64,000 nt of DNA from Clostridia bacterium (GTDB lineage Bacteria > Bacillota > Clostridia > Oscillospirales > Acutalibacteraceae), in the NCBI GenBank assembly GCA_017399535.1, contig JAFQBX010000005.1, positions 1 through 64,000 on the forward strand. Reading direction: 5' to 3'. Of the stretch, positions 1-8,656 are shown piece by piece (the stretch's first letter is position 1; each line of letters opens with the position of its first letter). Under the pieces are notes generated by a model, which saw only the letters and a list, made by a program, of their open reading frames with translations, had not been told where the DNA came from and did not search any database. The translations under genes and the position numbers were made by a program.

Positions 1-265
1 CCAGCCGCTTTGCGTTAAAAATGCTCGAAATACACAAAGTATTTCTGCGCTTTTTGCCTTAATCGACAGAAATCTACGCCATTTATAGGTGCTACGCAGT
101 TTTGAAGTGGAAACTTTTTAGATTAACAAATAACAAAAATCCCGGAATGCTGTCGCATTTCGGGATTTTTTTATGAAGTTGAGCGGAAAAGTGGACGTTC
201 AAAACCATTTTATCACTATGGCATCCCGCCCTTAGGCGGTAAACCCTTTCGCATGGCTTTTGCAC
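1..265. other. Left-edge non-coding stretch
   Basis: No gene is supported here. The stretch holds an imperfect inverted repeat (about 16-57, core stem 27-33 with 39-45), the terminator at 135-171 and a small hairpin at about 226-240 (CCGCC, CTTA, GGCGG). A short frame open from the edge (2-88) has no recognisable similarity. Confidence 0.5.
135..171. terminator. Bidirectional rho-independent terminator
   Basis: A 16-bp stem (135-150 with 155-170, one G-T wobble) closes a TGTC loop and is flanked by an A-run on the left and a T-run on the right. It can terminate the minus-strand SGNH hydrolase gene that ends at 266 and any plus-strand gene entering from the left edge. Confidence 0.85.
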
Positions 266-1267
266 TTATTCGCCTTTTTCTAAAATTTGCTTCATCACGG
301 GATAAATTGTCTCTGCCATTCGGTAGAAGCCAATATCATTCGGATGGGTCAAATCGACGGTACAAAGGGTTCTGTCCTTTTGTCCAAAAAGGGTTTCGCC
401 GTCGATAAAATAAACGTTTTTGTCCCCGTTTTTGATTGCGTTTTCGTAGGTTTCGCGGACAATGTCGCGACGTCCTGCCGAATCGTCAACAGTGTAGAAA
501 TTAGGACGGGTCAGGAATAAAACGGGTAGGTCGGGATGCTTTTCTCTAATTCGCTTAAAGAAGGGCTCATGGGTGCGTTTAAGTTCGTCGCAATTCCACG
601 CGTTGTGGTCGTAGTCCATTACAAACAAGCTGAAATCAATGGTATTGATATAATCGGCGATTTCGATTTCTCCCCTTGCGCTGCCGGAAAAGCCGAAATT
701 GTAATAATCAAGGTCGAGCCAACGCGACAAAAGCGCATTGTAGCCGAGGGTTACACCCGTCGCACAGCCGCCTTCGGTGATGGATGAGCCGTAATATAAC
801 GCAGGACCGTACTTATACGGTGTAGGCGCTTCAATATTTGCGTCATCGGGGAAAATAATTTCCACCTCATCAAGCTCTTCATTTCGGGGAAGCCAAATGG
901 TGACCTCCTCCATTTTACCACTCTTTTTAACCACCTTTTCAAATTGCTTTGTTTCGTAATCGGGTGGGCAGATATGCTCGACATATTCGGAATTCTGTCT
1001 TTCACCTACCATAACGTTGGCGGCATGGGCGGCAAAAATGCTCATTCCTGCATCAACAGAAAAGGTCTTAAAGCTTATTCTGACTGTGAATTCGGCGGCA
1101 TCGGTCTTAAATCCTACGCGAGCACCGGGACATCTTCTGCCGTAAAATTCTAAGCTCGTTACCTTTTCGCGAATTTCGAGAGGTATTCTTTCAAATACCT
1201 TCTTTTTATCAAAAAAAGGAATACCGAAAACCTTTATCGGTGCATCCTTGATATTTAGTGTTTTCAT
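266..1267 (-). CDS. SGNH/GDSL-type hydrolase (probable esterase)
   Basis: A 333-residue protein with two parts: an N-terminal beta-rich region (about 1-150) and a C-terminal SGNH hydrolase domain (about 155-330). The block I serine lies in YYGSSITEG (158-166), block II glycine in GFSGSARG (192-199), and the C-terminal Asp/His pair in DLTHPND (305-311). This resembles the Lipase_GDSL_3 type of SGNH enzyme, which often deacylates carbohydrates or small esters; the substrate is unknown. No signal peptide is visible, so it is probably cytoplasmic. An AGGAG site precedes the ATG by a normal distance. It is divergent from the GH36 gene, which suggests that both act on plant-derived glycans (inference). 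Confidence 0.85.
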   Translation of the reverse strand: MKTLNIKDAPIKVFGIPFFDKKKVFERIPLEIREKVTSLEFYGRRCPGARVGFKTDAAEFTVRISFKTFSVDAGMSIFAAHAANVMVGERQNSEYVEHICPPDYETKQFEKVVKKSGKMEEVTIWLPRNEELDEVEIIFPDDANIEAPTPYKYGPALYYGSSITEGGCATGVTLGYNALLSRWLDLDYYNFGFSGSARGEIEIADYINTIDFSLFVMDYDHNAWNCDELKRTHEPFFKRIREKHPDLPVLFLTRPNFYTVDDSAGRRDIVRETYENAIKNGDKNVYFIDGETLFGQKDRTLCTVDLTHPNDIGFYRMAETIYPVMKQILEKGE

Positions 1268-1307
1268 TCAAATACAACTCCTGCTAATATCAAATATTTG
1301 TAGTACC

Positions 1308-1336
1308 ATTCTAATACAATAAATGTCATAAATCAA
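1308..1336 (-). promoter_or_regulatory. Sigma-A-type promoter of the SGNH hydrolase gene
   Basis: On the minus strand: -35 TTGATT (1331-1336), 17-bp spacer, -10 TAGAAT (1308-1313). The 10-bp palindrome CAAATATTTG at 1290-1299 lies just downstream, in the leader, and could be an operator. Confidence 0.65.
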
Positions 1337-1358
1337 TACCATTTTTTTGATATTTCGG

Positions 1359-1387
1359 TTGACTTTGAATGTTGCGCTTATTATAAT
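1359..1387 (+). promoter_or_regulatory. Sigma-A-type promoter of the alpha-galactosidase gene
   Basis: -35 TTGACT (1359-1364), 17-bp spacer, -10 TATAAT (1382-1387), about 34 bases before the ATG at 1421. It is back-to-back with the promoter of the divergent SGNH gene. Confidence 0.8.
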
Positions 1388-1420
1388 CAAAATATCTGTA
1401 TAAAAGGAGTTTGTTAAATT

Positions 1421-3139
1421 ATGCATATTTTCGGCGGAAACGCAGGCGCAAAAATTTGGATAGATAACGAAAAAGAAGAAAACGGAATAAAGCATTTTAC
1501 AGTACATGCTAAACTTAGCGAAAAAGCTGTTCCGGAAAAATTCAGCGTTCAATTTGAGATTCCTCACATTGAATGTTTTTCTGTATGGAGTCCGTATCTC
1601 AGCCATTGCAGACGTATTGGACCCGACTGGGGACCCAGCACTACATACGCTAATATTGCTTCATCAATGCCCGTTCAGTCGGTACTTTCAGTCGACGGAA
1701 ACAATAGATTGACCCTTGCCATTGACGACGCTATGTCTCCCACTGCAATCAAAACAGGTGTACGCGAGGAGGACGGAAACATTGTTGTTACCTTCACCTT
1801 CTTTACCGAAACTACCACGGCTATCGAGGAATATTCGGCAACAGTTCGCGTTGATACACGCGATATTCCCTTCTATGACGCAGTTTATGACGTAGTGCGC
1901 TGGTGGGAAAACGAATGCGGTTACACTCCGCTGAGCGTTCCCGAACATGCAAAGCTGCCCATGAACTCGATGTGGTACAGCTATCACCAGAATCTCGACT
2001 CGGAAAGCATTGTCAGAGAAGCCCGTCTGGCAAAAGAGCTCGGAATGGAATCAATCATCGTTGACGACGGTTGGCAGACCGACAATTTAGGTCGCGGATA
2101 TGCTTATTGCGGTGACTGGGAGCTCGCTAGAACAAAAATTCCCGATATGCGCGAGGTTGTCGACAGAGTTCATGCAGAGGGCGTTAAGCTCATTCTATGG
2201 TTCTCGGTGCCATTTGTAGGCAAGTATTCGAGAGCTTTTGAAAGATTCAAGGATATGGTGCTCAGCGACAACCCCTATCAGTATGAACATACACAGCTCG
2301 ACCCGAGATACAAGGAGGTTCGTGACTTTCTCATCGGCGTTTATAAAAAATATCTCGTTGAATGGGATTTGGACGGATTCAAACTCGACTTTATCGATAG
2401 TTTCCGCTTGACACCGAGTACGATTGCTCCCGATGACCGCCGTGATTACGAGTCACTCGTTGAAGCAGTCGACCGACTGATGACCGACATCACCATCGAG
2501 CTGAAAAAGATAAAACCCGACATTCTTATCGAGTTCAGACAGACATACGTTGGTCCCGCTATCAGAAAGTACGGCAATATGCTCCGCGCAACCGACTGCC
2601 CCAACGATGCAATTTCGAACAGAAAGCACACACTCGACCTTCGTCTGACATCGGGCAACACCGCCGTTCACTCGGATATGCTTATGTGGAACAAGGATGA
2701 CACTCCCGAATCGGCTATGCTCCAATTCACAAGCATTCTTTACAGCGTACCGCAGGTTTCGTTACGTCTCGATACCATCAGCGACGTTCACCGTAAGGCA
2801 CTTAAATTCTATCTTTCATTCTGGCGCGAAAACGCCGATATTCTGATGAACGGTAAGCTTCACGTTTACGATACCGCTCACGATTATTCGGGTGCCTGTG
2901 CCGTTCTCGATAAAAAAGCAATTTACACCAGCTACGTGCAGACGGTTATCGACGGCGCAGATTACGACGAGCTGACCATAGTAAAAGCATCAAAGGGTAA
3001 CAGCGTATACGTCAAGAACTGCAAGGGTAAGAGCTATACAGCAGTAAACTGCCTTGGCGAAACCATTTCGGAAGGAATTATCGACTCGACAATTGCTGAA
3101 ATCGAGCTTCCCCTTTCGGGCATATTATATATAAAATAA
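1421..3139 (+). CDS. GH36 family alpha-galactosidase-like glycoside hydrolase
   Basis: A 572-residue enzyme with an N-terminal beta-sandwich (about 1-165), a central TIM barrel (about 180-470) and a short C-terminal beta domain. GH36/melibiase signatures are visible: IIVDDGWQ (212-219), GFKLDFID (319-326) with Asp323 as expected nucleophile, and ATDCPND (390-396) holding the likely acid/base. It should release terminal alpha-galactosides from raffinose-type sugars or galactomannan in the cytoplasm, since no signal peptide is seen. It is shorter than classical GH36 enzymes (about 700+ residues) mainly because the N-terminal domain is reduced. It is monocistronic, with its own promoter and a terminator at 3145-3179. 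Exact substrate is not determined. Confidence 0.85.
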   Translation: MHIFGGNAGAKIWIDNEKEENGIKHFTVHAKLSEKAVPEKFSVQFEIPHIECFSVWSPYLSHCRRIGPDWGPSTTYANIASSMPVQSVLSVDGNNRLTLAIDDAMSPTAIKTGVREEDGNIVVTFTFFTETTTAIEEYSATVRVDTRDIPFYDAVYDVVRWWENECGYTPLSVPEHAKLPMNSMWYSYHQNLDSESIVREARLAKELGMESIIVDDGWQTDNLGRGYAYCGDWELARTKIPDMREVVDRVHAEGVKLILWFSVPFVGKYSRAFERFKDMVLSDNPYQYEHTQLDPRYKEVRDFLIGVYKKYLVEWDLDGFKLDFIDSFRLTPSTIAPDDRRDYESLVEAVDRLMTDITIELKKIKPDILIEFRQTYVGPAIRKYGNMLRATDCPNDAISNRKHTLDLRLTSGNTAVHSDMLMWNKDDTPESAMLQFTSILYSVPQVSLRLDTISDVHRKALKFYLSFWRENADILMNGKLHVYDTAHDYSGACAVLDKKAIYTSYVQTVIDGADYDELTIVKASKGNSVYVKNCKGKSYTAVNCLGETISEGIIDSTIAEIELPLSGILYIK

Positions 3140-3144
3140 TTCGG

Positions 3145-3179
3145 ATAACGCTCTCGTTTTTTGAGGGCGTTATTTTTTT
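3145..3179 (+). terminator. Terminator after the alpha-galactosidase gene
   Basis: An 11-bp stem (3145-3155 with 3163-3173, one wobble) is followed by a T-run, six bases after the stop codon. Confidence 0.85.
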
Positions 3180-3186
3180 GTTTTGC

Positions 3187-3215
3187 TTGAAGTGGTGGAG
3201 ATACTGTGATATAAT
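3187..3215 (+). promoter_or_regulatory. Promoter of the heterodimeric ABC exporter operon
   Basis: -35 TTGAAG (3187-3192), 17-bp spacer, -10 TATAAT (3210-3215) with an extended TGA element just before it. It sits directly after the alpha-galactosidase terminator, so the ABC pair is a separate unit. Confidence 0.75.
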
Positions 3216-3277
3216 ATTAAGATTGATAAGAATAGTGATTGCTACGCTTTTTTAAGGACTAGGAAAGGACATGAAAA

Positions 3278-5023
3278 ATGATAAAAAAACTGGCAAAAAG
3301 CATTCGTGAATATAAATGGGTGTCAATTGTCACTCCGTTGCTGGTTGCACTCGAAGTGGTGCTCGAATGCATCATCCCATTCATAATCGCAAACCTCGTA
3401 AATTCAATAAAAAACGGAGCCGACTTTTCGACCGTAATAAAGTACGGTGTCGTACTGATTATTATGGCGGCGCTGTCCCTCACCTTCGGCACGATTGCCG
3501 GATTCACGAGCGCAACCGCTTCGTGCGGACTGGGAAAAAATTTGCGCAGGGATATTTTTTGCGCCGTGCAGAAATTTTCGTTCGGTAATATTGATAAGTT
3601 TCTCACCTCATCGCTCGTAACTCGCATGACCACCGATGTTACGATGGTTCAGGAAGCGTATATGATGATAATTCGAATCGCAATTCGGTCACCGCTTATG
3701 CTCATTTTCGCCTTCATAATGGCATTCAACATGGGCGGTAAAATGGCGTGGATATTCATTTTTGTTCTGCCTGTTTTGACCATTGGGCTGATACTGATAG
3801 GCATGAACGCTATGCCTTTATTCAGACGAATATTCAAAAAATATGACAAGGTCAATGCTTCCATTCAGGAGAATATCAAGGGAATCCGCGTAGTAAAATC
3901 CTTTGTACGAGAGGACTATGAGCAGAAAAAGTTTAATGCTGCTTCGGACGAGCTTTGCGCCGGATTCACAAAGGCGGATCGCATCCTCGCCTTTAACGGA
4001 CCGATTATGCAATTCTGTCTGTACTGCGTAATGATTTTTGTCCTTTCGTTCGGCTCGTACACGGTAATAACCAGCCGCGGAATCGACCTCGACGTAGGTC
4101 AGATGTCGGCTCTTTTGACCTATAACTTTATGATGCTGTCGAGCTTGATGATGCTGTCGATGGTATTCGTTACGATAACCATTTCGACCGAATCGGCAAA
4201 GCGAATCTGCGAGGTGCTTGACGAAAAGAGTACATTGCAGAATCCCGAAAATCCCGTATTTGAGGTAAGAGACGGCTCGATTGACTTTAACTCGGTTAGC
4301 TTTAAATATTCCGAAAAGGCGAAAAAATATGCCCTTTCGGACATTGACCTGCACATAAAATCGGGTGAAACCATTGGCATTATCGGCGGCACCGGCTCGT
4401 CAAAATCGTCACTTATTCAGCTTATTCCCCGACTGTACGACGTTACCGAGGGTGAGGTCATCGTCGGCGGAATTAACGTTAAGGAATACGACCTCGACTC
4501 ACTTCGCAATCAGGTTGCCGTCGTGTTGCAGAAAAACGTGCTGTTTTCGGGCACGATAAAGGAAAATCTCCGCTGGGGTAACAAAGACGCGACCGATGAG
4601 GAAATGATGGCGGCATGTAAGCTTGCCTGCGCTGACGAATTTATCGACCGTTTCCCCGACGGATACGACACCTTCGTCGAGCAGGGTGGAAGCAACCTCT
4701 CAGGCGGTCAGAAGCAGCGTCTGTGCATAGCAAGGGCATTGCTCAAAAATCCGAAAATACTCATTTTGGACGATTCGACAAGCGCCGTCGACACAAAAAC
4801 CGACGCAAAAATCAGAAAGGCATTCCGCGAATATATCCCCGAAACAACCAAAATTATCATCGCGCAGAGAACCGCCTCGGTCGAGGATGCCGACAGAATT
4901 ATCATTATGGACGGCGGTAAAATCAGCGCAATAGGCAATCACAGCGAACTGCTCGAAAGCAGTGAAATTTACCGCGAAATATACCTTTCGCAGAATAAGG
5001 CAGGTGGCGAAGATGAAGAATAA
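3278..5023 (+). CDS. ABC exporter half-transporter with degenerate ATP site (subunit 1)
   Basis: A 581-residue ABC exporter with a six-helix transmembrane domain (about 1-310) and a nucleotide-binding domain (about 330-575). The ATPase motifs deviate from consensus: Walker A is GGTGSSKS (370-377, Ser for the Gly before Lys), the Walker B residue that is normally Glu is Asp (ILILDDS, 494-500), and the switch His is Gln (IIIAQRTAS). LSGGQ (474-478) is intact. This is the pattern of the degenerate partner in TM287/288-like and BmrCD-like heterodimers. It overlaps the next gene by 11 bases, which fits a paired subunit. Exported substrate unknown (drugs, lipids or peptides). Confidence 0.9.
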   Translation: MIKKLAKSIREYKWVSIVTPLLVALEVVLECIIPFIIANLVNSIKNGADFSTVIKYGVVLIIMAALSLTFGTIAGFTSATASCGLGKNLRRDIFCAVQKFSFGNIDKFLTSSLVTRMTTDVTMVQEAYMMIIRIAIRSPLMLIFAFIMAFNMGGKMAWIFIFVLPVLTIGLILIGMNAMPLFRRIFKKYDKVNASIQENIKGIRVVKSFVREDYEQKKFNAASDELCAGFTKADRILAFNGPIMQFCLYCVMIFVLSFGSYTVITSRGIDLDVGQMSALLTYNFMMLSSLMMLSMVFVTITISTESAKRICEVLDEKSTLQNPENPVFEVRDGSIDFNSVSFKYSEKAKKYALSDIDLHIKSGETIGIIGGTGSSKSSLIQLIPRLYDVTEGEVIVGGINVKEYDLDSLRNQVAVVLQKNVLFSGTIKENLRWGNKDATDEEMMAACKLACADEFIDRFPDGYDTFVEQGGSNLSGGQKQRLCIARALLKNPKILILDDSTSAVDTKTDAKIRKAFREYIPETTKIIIAQRTASVEDADRIIIMDGGKISAIGNHSELLESSEIYREIYLSQNKAGGEDEE

Positions 5024-6902
5024 GCAAAACAAAGGAATCATTCCTCGCCTGATAAAGACCATTTTCGGCTACTATCCAGTTATGCTACCGGTAACGCTTG
5101 GCTGTATCCTTTTCAGCGCGGCGGTAAGCTCGGTACCAGCTATTTTTATGCAGAAGGTAATCGCCGCCGTTGAAGAAAGCTGGCAGGCAGGAAACTGGGA
5201 TTCGGTTAGCGGAAGGATACTCAAATACGTTCTGATTCTGGTTGTTTTTTATCTCCTTTCCCTTTTGGCAAACATTTTGTACAACCAGCTGATGGCGATT
5301 ATAACCCAGGGCATTCTCAATAAAATGCGCAGAGAAATGTTCGCGAAAATGGAACGGTTGCCCATCAAGTACTTTGATACAAACAATCACGGCGACATAA
5401 TGAGCCATTACACAAACGATATTGATACCCTGCGCCAAATGATTTCGCAAAGCTTTCCGCAGCTTATCATGTCGTCGGTGTCGGTAATCACAGTTTACTG
5501 CATTATGCTTTACTACTGCGTGTGGCTGACGCTGGTGCTTACCGTTGGCGTTATCGTAATGACCATTATTATCAAAAAGGTCGGCGGCGGCTCGGCAAAA
5601 TTCTTTTTCCGTCAGCAGACGGCACTTGGTAAGGTCGAGGGCTTTGCCGAGGAAATGATGAACGGACAAAAGGTGGTAAAGGTATTTTGCCACGAAAACG
5701 AGAGTATTGCCGACTTTGACAAGCTCAACGAGCAGCTTTTCAGAGATGCTCAGAGGGCGAATAAATATGCGAATATTCTCGGTCCCATTCTCAATAATAT
5801 CGGCAACGTACTTTACGTTATAGTTGCGGTGTGCGGCGGTATTCTGATGATTTATAACGTGCCGAATTTAAGCATTTCGGGACTCGGAATCGGCATCAGC
5901 ATCGTTGTCCCCTTCCTCAACATGACCAAGCAGTTTACGGGAAATATCAATCAGGTTTCGCATCAGGTGAACGCGATTGTAATGGGTATCGCGGGAACCA
6001 AGCGAATCTTTGACATTATGGACGAGGAACCCGAGCAGGACGAGGGTTATGTTACACTGGTTAACGCAAAGGAAGTCGACGGCGTCCTCACCGAATGCGA
6101 CGAAAAGACGGGAATTTGGGCATGGAAGCATATTCACCAAGCCGACGGCTCGGTGACATATACAAAGCTCACGGGTGACGTGCGACTGTTCGACGTTGAT
6201 TTCGGCTACACCGAGGAAAAAACCGTACTCAAAAACATTTCGCTCTATGCAAAGCCGGGACAAAAGGTTGCCTTTGTCGGCGCTACGGGAGCGGGAAAGA
6301 CCACCGTAACCAATCTTTTAAACCGATTCTATGACATCGCCGACGGAAAGATTCGCTACGATGGAATTAACATTAACAAGATTCGCAAAAGCGACCTCAG
6401 ACGCGCTTTGGGCATTGTTTTGCAGGACACGAATCTCTTTACAGGGACGGTTATGGAAAATATCCGCTACGGCAATCTCGGTGCTACCGATGAGGAATGT
6501 ATCGCCGCGGCAAAGCTTGCAGGTGCAGATGACTTTATAACCCGATTGCCGAATGGGTACGATACAGAGCTTTTGGAAAACGGCTCAAACCTTTCGCAAG
6601 GACAGCGACAGCTCCTTTCAATCGCAAGGGCCGCCGTTGCCGATCCGCCTGTTATGATTCTCGACGAAGCAACCTCCTCCATCGACACGCGAACCGAAAG
6701 CATCGTACAAAAGGGCATGGACGCTCTGATGAAGGGTAGAACGGTATTCGTTATTGCGCATCGACTTTCTACCGTAAAGAATTCCGACGTTATCATCGTT
6801 TTGGAAGAAGGACGAATCATCGAGCGCGGAAATCACAACGAGCTGATTGCTCAAAAGGGCAAGTATTACAACCTTTATACAGGCGCATTCGAGCTTGAAT
6901 AA
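5013..6902 (+). CDS. ABC exporter half-transporter, catalytically canonical partner (subunit 2)
   Basis: A 629-residue ABC exporter. The ATG at 5013 is chosen because a GGTGG Shine-Dalgarno lies just upstream and the overlap with subunit 1 is short; a longer in-frame start at 4962 lies inside subunit 1. It has a six-helix membrane domain, then an insertion of about 60 residues before the nucleotide-binding domain (after the DEEPEQDEG segment), known in this subfamily. Its ATPase motifs are canonical: GATGAGKTT, LSQGQ signature, ILDEATSS and IAHRLST. It therefore supplies the working catalytic residues for the heterodimer. The operon ends at the hairpin at 6950-6985. Confidence 0.9.
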   Translation: MKNKQNKGIIPRLIKTIFGYYPVMLPVTLGCILFSAAVSSVPAIFMQKVIAAVEESWQAGNWDSVSGRILKYVLILVVFYLLSLLANILYNQLMAIITQGILNKMRREMFAKMERLPIKYFDTNNHGDIMSHYTNDIDTLRQMISQSFPQLIMSSVSVITVYCIMLYYCVWLTLVLTVGVIVMTIIIKKVGGGSAKFFFRQQTALGKVEGFAEEMMNGQKVVKVFCHENESIADFDKLNEQLFRDAQRANKYANILGPILNNIGNVLYVIVAVCGGILMIYNVPNLSISGLGIGISIVVPFLNMTKQFTGNINQVSHQVNAIVMGIAGTKRIFDIMDEEPEQDEGYVTLVNAKEVDGVLTECDEKTGIWAWKHIHQADGSVTYTKLTGDVRLFDVDFGYTEEKTVLKNISLYAKPGQKVAFVGATGAGKTTVTNLLNRFYDIADGKIRYDGININKIRKSDLRRALGIVLQDTNLFTGTVMENIRYGNLGATDEECIAAAKLAGADDFITRLPNGYDTELLENGSNLSQGQRQLLSIARAAVADPPVMILDEATSSIDTRTESIVQKGMDALMKGRTVFVIAHRLSTVKNSDVIIVLEEGRIIERGNHNELIAQKGKYYNLYTGAFELE

Positions 6903-6949
6903 GCAGAAAACCGACGACACAATCGGTGGTTTGGCTACAACAAAAATTA

Positions 6950-6985
6950 AGGCACATCTTCGTTTTTGAAGATGTGCCTTTTTAT
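6950..6985. terminator. Bidirectional terminator between convergent genes
   Basis: A perfect stem of 13 bp (6950-6962 with 6969-6981) with a GTTTTT loop has A-runs and T-runs on both sides. It separates the plus-strand ABC pair from the minus-strand aminotransferase. Confidence 0.9.
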
Positions 6986-6995
6986 GTTTGTTCGA

Positions 6996-8180
6996 TTAAA
7001 GTTCTGAGAAAATTTCGCCGAGAATTTTTATTCCCTCGACAATTTTTTCATTCGGCATGGTCGAGTAATTGAGACGGAGTGACGAACACTTTTTATTCAT
7101 ATCGACCATAAATGTATTACCCGGGACATATACAACGTTTTTCTCTGCGCATTTCTTTGACAGTTCGAAGGAATCGTACTTTTCTGGCAGGTTTACCCAG
7201 ATAAACAGACCTCCTGTGGGGACTGTGTGGGTAACCTCCTTCGGAAAGTATTTGTCAATGGCATCGAGCATTGTCTTACACTTTTCGCTGTAAAGGGCAC
7301 GTGCCTTTTCGACGAGGGCATCGATGTCATATCTCTTTAAAAATTCGCTTGCCAAAAGCTGTGTGAGCATTGGCGTATGAACATCGGAGGTCTGCTTTGC
7401 GACGGCGGCCTTTGCGATGATTTCGGGGGCTGCGCACATAAATCCTACGCGAAGTCCCGGTGCAAGCACCTTTGAAAATGAGCCGCAGTAGATAACTCGT
7501 CCGTCGGTGTCAAATGACTTAATCGTATCGTGATGGTCGCCCGTGAAGCTAAGCTCACCGTACGGGTTATCCTCGATGATGATTAAATCATACCTTCTTG
7601 CTACCTCATAAAGAGCGTAACGGCGCTCGGCCGTCATTGTAATTCCTGACGGATTCTGGAAGGTAGGAATGGTGTATATAATCTTTACGTTTTTGTTCGC
7701 CTTGATTGTTCTTTCGAGGGCTTCGATATCCATTCCGTCATTATCCATCGGCACTCCTGCCAAATTTGCATTATATGAACGGAATGCGTTGAGCGCACCG
7801 ATGAAGCTCGGCTCCTCGACGATAACTGTATCCCCCTCGTTGACAAAAATCTTTGTCGTGAGGTCAATTCCCTGCTGACCGCCCGAAACAATCATAACGT
7901 CATTATTTTCGACGTCGATGCCTTCCTTTTCAGCGAGTCGTGCCTTTACCTGCTCACGAAGGGGTGCATATCCCTCGGTTATGCCGTATTGGAGGGATAA
8001 AACCGGCTGATTTTCGAGCAAATCCTTTGCAATTACGGACAGTTCCTCGCCGGGAAAGGTCTCGGGTGCGGGATTTCCTCCTGCAAGTGAAATAACATTC
8101 GGGTTACCCGCAAATTTGAATATTTCTCTGATTGCCGAGCCCTTTAACGTGCTGACTCGGTCGGAAAAATGAAAGTCCAT
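6996..8180 (-). CDS. PLP-dependent aminotransferase, class I/II (2-aminoadipate/aromatic type)
   Basis: A 394-residue fold-type I aminotransferase. The PLP lysine is Lys237 in SFSKVLAPGLRVGF; also visible are the NPSG asparagine and the EDNPYGEL motif (203-210) with the PLP-ring Asp region. The sequence is closest to the LysN/ARO8-like group, which transaminates 2-aminoadipate, aromatic or branched-chain amino acids. It is the last gene of a seven-gene minus-strand operon with iorAB. It would supply the 2-oxo acids (phenylpyruvate, indolepyruvate) that IorAB oxidises; that role is inferred from position. The ATG has an AAGGAG site and follows the ACT gene by 17 bases. Confidence 0.88.
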   Translation of the reverse strand: MDFHFSDRVSTLKGSAIREIFKFAGNPNVISLAGGNPAPETFPGEELSVIAKDLLENQPVLSLQYGITEGYAPLREQVKARLAEKEGIDVENNDVMIVSGGQQGIDLTTKIFVNEGDTVIVEEPSFIGALNAFRSYNANLAGVPMDNDGMDIEALERTIKANKNVKIIYTIPTFQNPSGITMTAERRYALYEVARRYDLIIIEDNPYGELSFTGDHHDTIKSFDTDGRVIYCGSFSKVLAPGLRVGFMCAAPEIIAKAAVAKQTSDVHTPMLTQLLASEFLKRYDIDALVEKARALYSEKCKTMLDAIDKYFPKEVTHTVPTGGLFIWVNLPEKYDSFELSKKCAEKNVVYVPGNTFMVDMNKKCSSLRLNYSTMPNEKIVEGIKILGEIFSEL

Positions 8181-8197
8181 AGATATTCTCCTTATTT

Positions 8198-8632
8198 TCA
8201 GTTCATACGATAGATTTCTGCAGGGCTGACGTCACCCGATTTGGTGCTTGCGATGAGGGCGTCGGCGGCGGCAGGGTCATCCACGCTGAGAATCATAATC
8301 GCCTTTCCCTTATGATGCGAAATGCAAGCGTACATATATTTTATCTCGATCTCGTTGTCGGTGAGAATGTGGAGCGCCTCGGCAAATCCGCCGGGTCGGT
8401 CGTCGATAGCAACGGCAAGCGCTTCGGTTACCTTTCCGACAACGCCTGTTTCGAGCAGAACTTCCTTTGCCTTATGCGGATCGCTCACAATCATTCGGAG
8501 TACGCCATATTCATCAGTATCTGCCAAGGATAAGGCGGAAATATCAATCTCATTTTTTGCGAGAATGTCGGCAATTTCAACCAATCTTCCCTTTTTATTT
8601 TCAATAAATACCGAAATCTGTTTTACTAACAT
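8198..8632 (-). CDS. Tandem ACT-domain protein
   Basis: A 144-residue protein made of two ACT domains (about 1-68 and 70-140), with nothing else. Free ACT proteins bind amino acids and regulate partner enzymes. The ATG at 8632 is preferred over an in-frame GTG at 8641, because the GGGAGG Shine-Dalgarno is directly next to the GTG but correctly spaced from the ATG. ACT proteins of this type are often beside phenylacetate-CoA ligase and indolepyruvate oxidoreductase genes, as here, so it probably senses an aromatic or branched-chain amino acid for the pathway (inference). Confidence 0.88.
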   Translation of the reverse strand: MLVKQISVFIENKKGRLVEIADILAKNEIDISALSLADTDEYGVLRMIVSDPHKAKEVLLETGVVGKVTEALAVAIDDRPGGFAEALHILTDNEIEIKYMYACISHHKGKAIMILSVDDPAAADALIASTKSGDVSPAEIYRMN

Positions 8633-8656
8633 TAAAAACACGCCTCCCTTTCTTAA

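Noticed and set aside
2-88. Short frame open from the left edge (29 codons)
   Set aside because: No similarity recognised and the region forms an inverted repeat; cannot be distinguished from chance.
5085-5693. A 202-codon minus-strand frame inside the second ABC gene
   Set aside because: Antisense to an obvious ABC exporter; no start site and His/Asn-rich shadow composition.
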